A DNA stretch of 64,000 nt from Whitmania pigra (taxonomy: Eukaryota > Annelida > Clitellata > Hirudinida > Haemopidae), in contig JAJTWR010000228.1 of NCBI GenBank assembly GCA_021613335.1, positions 698,501-762,500 on the forward strand. Direction: 5' to 3'. Below, piece by piece: positions 54,717 to 64,000 of the stretch. Under the pieces are notes generated by a model, which was not told the origin of the DNA, did no database searches, and saw nothing but the letters and a program-made list of their open reading frames with translations. A program made the position numbers and the translations under genes. Each line of letters begins with the position of its first letter. Position 1 is the first letter of the stretch.

Positions 54717-56293
54717 ATATATATATAATATAAAACTATTAATATAATATTAATTAAATAATAAAGTCTTAAATAAGTTATTCATATATATCAAATAGGT
54801 CCATCATCGAGTCATTGGATCAACAAGTTTAGAGTTATCAGTGATAACTTATCACTGAGTTTGCTTTTTATCAACAAATTAGTGTTCAAATCTGAAGCAC
54901 GATGTATTGATGAAGCAGAAAATGTGGATATTTATAAAACAATGGAAAACAGCAGCTTTCATAATTACACTAAAAAGGAAGCGGTTAGTTGGATAGAAAA
55001 ATTATTTTTCTTGCATTTGAAATTCTTGAATGTTGCATGTAACGCTACTTTGAAGCATTTATTCAATAAACGTGTGCATTAATGATGGTTGCTTTGACCG
55101 AATTTTGTGTCGATGAGCACGAAGCATTAGACTTTGGCCTTTATTTTTGGTTTTTAAATAATACATGAATTAATTAATACATAAAAAACATCCTTAATAT
55201 CAGATTAAGTGCTTTCACTGCAAACCTTATCTGTTGAAATCCAATTATCTCAGGTAGAACGCTATTATTGATTTTTTGCCATTCCTGATGGACCAGCTGC
55301 CATTGTCTATCGTTCCGCCTTTATATGACACATTATATTTATCATTTCATTATTTAGAAATTTTTACCAAGTTTAACAACAATTGTCGATAGCTTTCTGA
55401 GCAATTTTCATTTATAATTTTCAGAGTCTGAGAATCGTATCTACAGATTTTACCTAATTATCTCCATCAATTTTGGAATCATTGTATGTATCATTATTTT
55501 CTTGTTGAAATGTTATGGTTTTGGTCAAGAATTAAGCTTATCATCAATAATACCAAAAAATGTTTTTCTAACCTCCATATAATGCAGTTTTATAAAGAAA
55601 ATCATAAATTATGTGTTTTTTCAATTAATCTGTTAATTTTTCGCTGTTGCTAACAATAGATTCCATCGAAATCAAAATTTTCAGAGCATGCATACAATAT
55701 GTCATACTTTTACCAAAGCTACACATAAAGCCATGTTATTTTTGCGGCATGCAAATTAATTCAATTAATTTATTAATTTCTCAGTGTTGCCAACAACCCA
55801 CTCCAACGAAGTTACAATTTTCGGACAACATGAAGTATGTTATACTTTTAACACGTAGAAAGCGATATTATTGTCGTAACGTACAGAAGGGAATTAAAGA
55901 TTAAGAAAATTGTATTTATAAAAATAATCAAAGCAAAACAGAAAAAACCCAACTAACGTAACATTTATTTATAGTAGTTTAAGAAAACTAATGTCTGCGT
56001 GATAAACCACTCTTTTTTTAATCAATATCCAAATTTTGATAGTCGTATTTTAAATATTTCTACTGAATGTGAATATCTTGTTTCCTCTTTCTAACTCATA
56101 AATGCAAATCCCACCCCTACTTCAATCGAAAAAAAAATAAAGAAGGTTAATATTTTAAGATTACATTTAATTAGTTTGAGTAAAAATTTATTTTTTTTAT
56201 TTTTAGCTATACATGTGATATAACTTTTTACACAAATTTAATATAACTTGACATTCAAACGAGTTTGCTTTTATTTGTGTTTACGCTTAAAAA
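54717..56293. other. Spacer between LINE and CMC1
   Basis: A+T-rich, no supported gene. It contains the imperfect 140-bp-period duplication listed separately and the presumed CMC1 promoter just before 56294. Confidence 0.45.
55621..55851. repeat. Imperfect direct repeat, period 140 bp
   Basis: The sequence from 55621 (TCAATTAATCTGTTAATTTT) to ~55712 recurs from 55761 to 55851 with roughly three-quarters identity, including TTGC(T/C)AACAA and TATGT(C/T)ATACTTTTA. Confidence 0.7.
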
Positions 56294-57552
56294 ATGTCGG
56301 AGCCAAAACCAACTAAGCATGTTCTCCCGAAGAATTTGGGAGGCGGTCCTCAGGGTTTAGGTACTATGTTAAAATAAAAAGCAACATTATAGATTTTATA
56401 TATAGGTTTTATGTGTAAATATCTATTATAGTAATTCTTTTGAAAGGTGACATCTTAATAGAATACTTTTAATTATTGAGGTCAGGAGACCCTGATGACA
56501 GGACGCTGAGAAAAGTGGAGAAAGATGTCCTTATTCCTAAGTTGATAAAGGAGGAAGCGATGAAATTATGCGCAGCAGAAGTCGCAGGTTATTTGACTTA
56601 ATCATTTTTATTATACGTTCACAAAGCTTAATGTTGTATTTTATAGCATATTTTTTTATAGACACATCACTTAGTGCACCTTTCTGTAATATCTTCGAAA
56701 CTTCTCAAGCCCAGTTACTAATAATCCAACTTTTATAATAGACTTTGTAGCTTGGTTAAAGTTAAGAATTACTGTAAAATAATATGATGTGTTTGATGGC
56801 AATTCATAATTACTTACAGTATTACCATATAAATTATATTATAATAGTATTATTTTTTAAATTTAATTTTGATTGTATTTGATTATTACATTTAATATTT
56901 ATATAAAATTTACTTTTATAATTCTATTATCCACATTTTTCATGTAAGACTAAGAAAGCTACAAATATCTTGTATAAATGTGTTGTTTGATTTGATTTTG
57001 TGGTCTTGTGCAGCTTGACCTCTGAGTATTTTAATCTGATGGCAATATAATTTAGGGTTGTCTGCTGCTGTAACGATGCTTATTGATGTGATCTCAACAT
57101 TAAAATTTCAGTTTATCTTTGTCTTCATTCAAATAAGCTGTATTTTCAGAGTTTGCTGAGTGTGGAAATAAATATGGTCTGAAGATGCCTTTCAAATGCA
57201 GACAAGAAAACAAAGCTATGACCGAGTGTTATGGGAAATGGTGAGAATACCTTTATGCCTGTGTGAACCATGTACTTTGTCAACATGATTTTCATTGCTA
57301 ATGGACCATCCAAGCACAATAAATCAAATTGAATTATCATATTATTTCCAAGCATATGCATATTTCAAATAGAAGCAATAGGCATTAGCAACATTCTATA
57401 TTTTCATAATCTGCAATAATTTCATATTTGTTGCTCAAAACAGGTTTGGACAAGAGAAGTTCAGAGAAGACATGACCGAAAAGTATTTACAGGAACGATC
57501 CGAATATAGAAGGACTGGTATCCCACCTAGAGTTTACAAGAGAAGGCATTAA
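56294..57552 (+). CDS. CMC1: COX assembly mitochondrial protein homolog (CMC1)
   Basis: CMC1 is a small intermembrane-space protein that helps copper delivery and COX1 maturation in cytochrome c oxidase assembly. Four exons (56294-56360, 56486-56587, 57150-57240, 57444-57552) give 122 residues. The twin CX9C motif is present: C-AAEVAEFAE-C across the exon 2/3 junction and C-RQENKAMTE-C. Around it are LRKVEKDVLIPKLIKEEA and YLQERSEYRRTGIP, as in the human protein. Import by the Mia40 disulphide relay is expected from the family. The extra N-terminal ~20 residues are not in the human form. Confidence 0.94.
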
Positions 57553-59502
57553 TTTAATTGGATAATGTTTTAGATGGAAATATGTGGCTAACTTAATGTA
57601 AATTAAGTGTCATTAAATTGCTTATTGAAGAATGATGGTTGATCATGGCTTTAGCTTTAATTTACCCATGTTTTTTAAGTTAATTAAGATGGTATCTCTT
57701 GAAGTGATGGATAGAAGCCAACTCAACTAGGAGCAAGTTGTCATCTTTCCAGAGGCATGCTTAGGTTGCCATTGGAAATTTGGATTTACCCCATCATTTG
57801 GTAAATGTCCAATTAAGATAGTTGGAAAATGCTTAATCGCTGTAAAAGTTGTTGGTACTCTATGCCCCAGCTCTCATTCTGATTAATAAGTGTTACTTAT
57901 TCACTTTCTATTACTTCAGCCAGGGTATGGGATCAACACTGGCTTTTGGGAAGCAGTTTTGCTTTCTCTTAACATTTGTGCTGATGTATAGTGCCAGCTA
58001 AAAAATTTGGTTCTTTGAAAAGTGGCAACTTTTCAAGACCTGTAGATAAGAACAATGATTTGTTGTTTTTAGGATGCCGTTAATTTGATATGCATTACCC
58101 AATGTTACAAAAAACCCTTTAGCAAAAACACAGCATCAATAATTATGCTTTTTAGTGGGGAAAGTTGCATATATGAGATCTGAATTCGGCAACTCATGTC
58201 TGCTATTATGCGGCTGTCGCTGCGTCAAATGCTGCCATCGCTTTCACATTTATTGGAAACCCGGTAACTCGATAACGAATGGCTGAGCTTTTATTAACTT
58301 TGAATGAGATTCTCTCAAGTTTGAGTCTGAGATTTGGTTGCATCGATATCACCCTTTAGTGTTTTGAGAGCAAAACAAGCACCGATCATCATTAATAAGT
58401 TGAGTCGGAAGCAAGCGCTTGTATTTACAAGCAGGAAAATAGTTTGGCCGAGTCGAATTGTCCGTGTTCACAAAAGCCGCATCGCATGGGCGTACAAAAA
58501 TATATGATGTCGCCAACAATTCAGTCTCGGGATAAAAAAAAACTCACGACTAGAAAAATATGAGGTAAGAAATTACTTAAATATTATGGATTCTTTTCAA
58601 AGTATTACTTAATATTCAGGAGGCCATTCCAAATGAACTTCAAATTGAGTTTCACATGTTTGGCTTAAACCCAAGGCTTCTGGATACTAATGTTTGAATA
58701 AAAATAAGACTTTTCTGAAAAGTCCTCGTACCGACGGCGATGATTGTAATAAAACGCTCCAAAAATAAACAAAAATGCAACAAAACGGCCGTCAAGTCTG
58801 CATCAGAGATAGGGCATTGGAAGAAGAAATGTCAGCCAATCGCTCGCCTTTCTTTTCGGTCGACCAATCAAAGCCTGGAATGCATAGAAGGGTTCTATTT
58901 TTATAAACAAAGAACTAAAAGGCCGACCATAGAAAACAGTCGCTGCTTTGTTATGGCAACAGTTGGAAAACAAAAATATTGCACTTTGTCGTCGATAGCA
59001 ACCCTTGCATGCACTTAATGTCTATGGTGAGTGAATTAAGGAAAAACAAAGAACCGAAAATAAATGCATCGATGTCATGACCGTAATGAGAAATAAATAG
59101 AAACTGCTCGAGATCGCAAACTCAAAATTGAAAAATAAAATTAGAATTACAATATTAAAACCAACTCAGTCGAAAAAGTCCATGAAAATAAGTTAAAAAA
59201 TATATATGTGTATGTGTGTATGACGGAGTTTGTACAATCGCATCATCATCGTCATCGCATATGTAAAATCAGGTCCATCCTCAGTTAGCATCGATTGAAA
59301 TTATTTACAAAATATTTAAATTTAATTTTATTCAACTTGTGGGTTTTCATCCTGAAATAAATAGATCCCTGGCTTCATTACAGTTTCTCTCCTTAAGCCA
59401 GAATTGCTTTAAGACCTCAACAAATCACTTGGTTCCATGCTGCATCAAATTTCAGCCTGTTGCATTCTTTTCTGCTTCAATTTCTGCCTCAATTAGCCAA
59501 CA
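57553..59502. other. Convergent intergenic region, CMC1 / CELF
   Basis: About 1.95 kb holding both 3' UTRs. Two CCAAT boxes near 58836 and 58865 are the only notable motifs. TTTATT at 59327-59332 is AATAAA on the minus strand, a likely CELF poly(A) signal. The 58740-59018 frame shows no family resemblance. Confidence 0.5.
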
Positions 59503-62463
59503 TCACTGCCTGTTGCTTTCCTTTGGTCTCTTGAGTTGAACCTTCAATCTCTTCATACCTATCTGGTAGCCATTCATAGCCTGGATGGCATTCTGGGCAC
59601 TGACCTGATTGTCATAACTGACGAAGCCTATAGGAATATATAGCATATATAATAAAACTATGTATGTAAAAATATATAATACATATATAAAGTATATATA
59701 TCATCAAAATACAATCATTGAATTAATGTCGAGTGGTCACTTAAAGTGGTTAATAGAGTGTTAGCTCAACACCAGCATTAGTCATCCAATTGGAATGCTT
59801 AAAAATGTTGACAAAGACTAGCTATCGGCTCATTTTCTGCAACAATAAAAATAGATTGCGCTAACCAAAGCATTTGCTCTGATTGGTGGCCCTGTCGATG
59901 TAAACTTTGGAACTTATGACGTTTCCGAAGGCCATGAACATCTGGGCGAGATCCTGATCCCCAAACTCTTGAGGCAGGTGGTAGATAAACAGGTTGCAAC
60001 CCTCGGGACCTTTGTTAGATATAACATATTTTAAAGCTTTAAGTATTAAGGATAAATGATTGAAATGAAATTTGGCATTAACATAAAAAAGGAAGTTCTT
60101 GCAATTAAAACATTATTTGATAGTAACATTTTGTACGTATAGATACCAGTAGAAATAAAATGCTTACTTATTTAATATTATTAGTACCGTACTCACCTTC
60201 CTTCTGAGCAGTTGGAAGCATGGATGTTTGACCAATAACTAAATTGGTGGGGTAAGTAGCTAATAGGAACAACAAATCAGGCAATGACTTATTAATCAAA
60301 TGAAAACAAAACATATTATAATAATGTAGATATTATAATAGTATTAAATGATTATCATTACGATTGCCAAATTCCAACCTTTTGCAGTAAGATTGGGATC
60401 AATGGTGGGCCAGGCAGGATCAACTCCCAATGAGCACATGTCTAACATAACTGGTACTGCATTTTGAAACGGTTTATGGTGTTATTTCCAGCAGACAAAA
60501 CATTAATGGGATTATCAACATTTGTTTTAATTGAAGTGATAAATCATTTTTACTATGTTAACGTTAATCACTTGTCAGAATTACATAAAACTAGATTGCA
60601 CTGACCTAGATTGCTATAGGGAGGCATGGTTGGATACACAGCTGGAATCTGATCAGCTATTACTGGATGACCTAATTAAAGGTAATTGGCCAATAATGAA
60701 TTTATTGACTTAATGGACGTTAAAAAAAATTAACAATGCAACAAACCAGTGAATGTAGGGATGAAATTGGCCTCTGGCTGAACGTTTGGTGCCGTGGCTA
60801 CTGGTAAAGTGAGCGGTGATAGGACCGTGGGAGTCATTCCATTAACTGGAAAAGAATATTACATTTCTTTAAAAATTACATTCCAAATTTATCTAATGAG
60901 AAAAATTAGTATTTTCTAAGAGCACAAACCTGTTCCTGTACCTCCGTTGGGCGTCTGGATGGGGGATGTTACCATAGGAGCAATAAGAGTCCCGTTCGAC
61001 GTAGCAATTAGTTGGGTGGCTGGCGGAACCATCTGGCAGTACAAATTATAGTTGTGTAATACATTACGAAACAAATGAATGTTGTGGAATACAATCACTT
61101 TAGCATGCCTTATTCATTTTAATGACTTAGTTGAACTCTAGCATTCCATTTTGTTTTCTTGGACATTTTCATATCTACCATCGCAACTAACCGTTGGAAG
61201 GAAGGTACCGTTGAAGGGCAGGGGCGTGTAGGTCCAGGGTGAGAAAGTAATCGGGTTGATGTATTTAATAGGAAGATTTAATTGGGCCTTCCTCAACTTC
61301 CGCTCATCCTCAGAGTCTGCGAACTTCACCACCAGACTTGAGGAAGCACCCTACAAACATTACTGTTGACGTCAGCAACATCTTTATTTTTATTGTTACT
61401 TTAGAAAATAGTCAAAACATTCATTAGTACCATATAATTATTACCAGCTAAGACTTTGCAGAAAATCTAGAATTACCACAGGTAGAAATGATTGTGATCT
61501 TTGACCTCTGGAGGTCAGAAATAATTAGAGATTGCGCCTAGCTGCGACATAGATCGCAGTAGTGCACGGGAATGGGAAGGAAAAGAAGAGAGTAATTAGC
61601 ATAATTTATGCAGAATGGCCACTCTTCGACAGACAACAACGGATGACTCATCGGTGGAAGTATTCCGTCACCAAGTAAACTGAGTAATTGAAGCGACAAC
61701 ATGCAGCGATGAGTCTAACATTAACGCTGGTTTTGATGATGATTTCGAACATTTCGTCCTTTGATTATGGAAACGTAGACGATGTTGATGATCAACTCGA
61801 AAAACAATCCCATTTGCCGGTCGGTTTGTAGTCCCGAGAGACGGAGGAGTGATAGAAAAATAACAACCGTGGTGGGCAAAGGACAGCGATGTCTGCGAGG
61901 AGGAGGGCAATAGTAATGGTGAGGAGGGCGATGGTAAGAACAACCACGTCCAATACAATGGGACAGAAAAAACTTGAGAACAAAGCGTCTGAAGATCTTA
62001 CCATAATTTACTCAATAGAAATCATTCGTAGCCATCCTTAACTCCACCATCGACCACCGATCGCTTCATCTCATCATACTCATCATGCTCAATAGCGAAA
62101 AAAATACATGTTTGGCTGTGCTTTGAATTCATCGTCTGAAAGAGTTGCAAAGGTAATTGGTGCTGTGCAATTGTAAGGAAAGCATGGCTTGAATACATAA
62201 ATATATAAATAAAGATTGATGTCTTATCTTCAGAAAGGCCGTCGTCATTGTCGTCGTTGATAAAACTAACATATCTACATCTATTACCAGCTATGCGTCA
62301 GAAAAATTCACAAAAATGGTGATGATGATGATACTCGCTGAAATTAATTTGAATGTTTTTTGGGCATCCAATCAATAGCACGTTGAGTAGCAAATTTACA
62401 ATTATTCCAACCGCAAATTTGAAATGTACAAAAAAATTAACACACATAATAAAGTGAAATAAT

Positions 62464-62524
<61 letters not shown>

Positions 62525-64000
62525 TGATGTTCAAATGTTTACGTTTAATATTAGCATGAAATATTAAGAACAATTTCAGTTCTGAATATATTATTATAAA
62601 TATTCCATGTCATGAATAATTTCCATCCGATCGTAAAAGAAATGAACGAACGCTCAAAGTTACTTTTCCGTTGCATTGATCCATTTCCACACAATTTGTC
62701 TGCAATATTTGTACAAAATACTGAAATTCAGTAAAATTCTCTAAAACAAACGATGAACGATATTAATTCCACTCGGCTGCAAACTTCCTGCGACTAAACA
62801 ACAGCACAAACTCTCCAACGACTGGAGCAACGTCAGGCGCTTCCTCGCATTAAATTAAAGTGCTTCACAGGCGCCCATCTGCTTGTATTTAACGCGCACG
62901 CCCGACCCGCGCTAAGAATGAGCGAGTGAATGAGTGAATGAGTGAATGAGTGAGAGAGTAAGAGAGTAAGAGAGTAAGTGAATTAGCGACTGAATGAGTA
63001 CGTGAATTAGACTGGAGGCTGTTTGAAGAATTGAAAGGAAAATAAACTAATTCCAGAATTTGAAAGTTATCTAGAGACTAAACGACTGTTGCTATTATTT
63101 ATTGCATTGCCGGATGGATGAATTGAATTGCCGAATCTTGACGTTCTGTTTGAACATACGCCACTACAATCAAACTCGGAATCATTATCATCATCATCTA
63201 GGAAATCGTACATGGATGAATAGACAGACTTGCGAATGATCGGATGGATGATCGAGTGGATGAGTGCTTACCGGCATGGTTTGGCTTCCATGCAGGGCGT
63301 CGATGGCCGCCTGTGCCTCCCCTTGGCTGGAATATTTAACGAATGCACATCCTGCAACACAAACATCTCACAGTCATTCCTTCCTAATGTTGTAACGCAT
63401 GCATGAATGAATGAATATCGATTAAATCAGGGTTGAATTTCTTAATTTTTTAACCTTAAATAAATTAATTACTAGTTAGTAGAACTTATTTTTTGTCATT
63501 AGTTTTAATTCATCGGGCGAATGAATAATTTATTTCGAGTGAATGAAAGAATAAATGAAAGAACAAAACAAGAGCTTTCTTCCTGTTACGCAGCGAATAA
63601 CTGGATGTAATGCCGGATGTCTTCCAATGGAAAAAAGATGAATTGGAGAAAACAAAACAGGGATGCATGTCTTTGAAACAAGTGATTTGAAAGTAAACAA
63701 GCAGTTACATTTTACGTTATCTTCATTCGCTTTTCGTTTTCGATGTTTATAAAATAAAAGTTATAAAAGATATCTCTTTTATCATTTATGAATAATTTAA
63801 TTGTAAAGCGATAACATTTTCAATTTTATTTACAAGATGTAATAGAATATTACTAAATACTAGCGTTAAAAATATGAAATTGCATGAGCAATAACAGATA
63901 AGATTAGATTTGATACTATAATAATCAAACCTTCTCTAAAACTAAGCGAACGTTATTATTTAGTTATTAACGAAATTATTTAGTTATTAAGCACAACATC
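59503..64000 (-). CDS. CELF: CELF/Bruno-type RNA-binding protein, 3' part (5' exons off window)
   Basis: CELF proteins bind GU-rich RNA to control splicing, decay and translation. Nine exons in phase: 63351-63272, 61350-61192, 61032-60930, 60845-60747, 60671-60606, 60441-60379, 60259-60197, 60009-59866, 59627-59503. The first visible exon is the end of RRM2 ([21 protein letters not shown]), the next starts with [13 protein letters not shown]. Then comes the long Pro/Thr/Ala-rich divergent linker spread over five small exons, all phase 1, so they could be skipped without frame change. RRM3 is C-terminal: [20 protein letters not shown], then [20 protein letters not shown] and [13 protein letters not shown]. 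About 300 residues are visible; RRM1 and most of RRM2 lie beyond 64000. The sequence from 63352 to 64000 is intron. Confidence 0.95.
62461..62525. repeat. AAT microsatellite in CELF intron
   Basis: About twenty TAA/AAT units. Confidence 0.95.
62918..62995. repeat. GAGT/GAAT tetranucleotide-like repeat in CELF intron
   Basis: GAGTGAAT and GAGAGTAA units in tandem, preceded by a locally G+C-rich 50-bp stretch. Confidence 0.75.

Noticed and set aside
58740..59018. 92-codon frame between CMC1 and CELF
   Set aside because: No known motif, no poly(A) or splice support; within a convergent 3' region.

Overview
The window is nuclear DNA from an animal. It holds about twelve protein-coding genes split by short introns, on a strongly A+T-rich background with many trinucleotide microsatellites. 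SoxC, ETS, CELF, RGS and SHIP-type genes are animal regulators and signalling proteins, and CFAP206 implies motile cilia. Compact gene-dense stretches, mostly 50-500 bp introns and small intergenic gaps point to an invertebrate. I cannot name the phylum; an early-branching lineage such as a sponge is only a guess. Gene models were built by hand from splice sites, reading phase and remembered family sequences.

Layout. 1-25 kb is gene-dense: SHIP-type inositol 5-phosphatase (minus, runs off the left edge), V-ATPase c subunit (plus), GH3-domain protein (minus), cytoplasmic poly(A)-binding protein (minus), DEAF1-like SAND protein (plus), CFAP206 (minus), CNNM transporter (plus). Neighbours are often head-to-head (SHIP/V-ATPase, PABP/SAND, CFAP206/CNNM) or tail-to-tail (V-ATPase/GH3, SAND/CFAP206). 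26.4-28.2 kb is a young 1.83-kb LTR element with identical LTRs, a 4-bp target duplication and one non-pol ORF. 28.7-33.7 kb is an RZ-type RGS gene (minus). 33-48 kb is gene-poor and repeat-rich, holding only an ELF-like ETS gene and leading to a SoxC gene at 48-50 kb. 50.8-54.7 kb is a near-complete but RT-defective LINE. 56.3-57.6 kb is CMC1. 59.5-64 kb is the 3' part of a CELF/Bruno gene (minus).

The genes do not form one pathway; this is an ordinary chromosomal neighbourhood. The most unusual item is the small LTR element. Its only protein combines an N-terminal SAP-like motif, an acidic region with an internal duplication, and a C-terminal hydrophobic segment with a basic tail. It has no zinc knuckle, protease, reverse transcriptase or integrase. 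Three introns in two genes use GC instead of GT donors.
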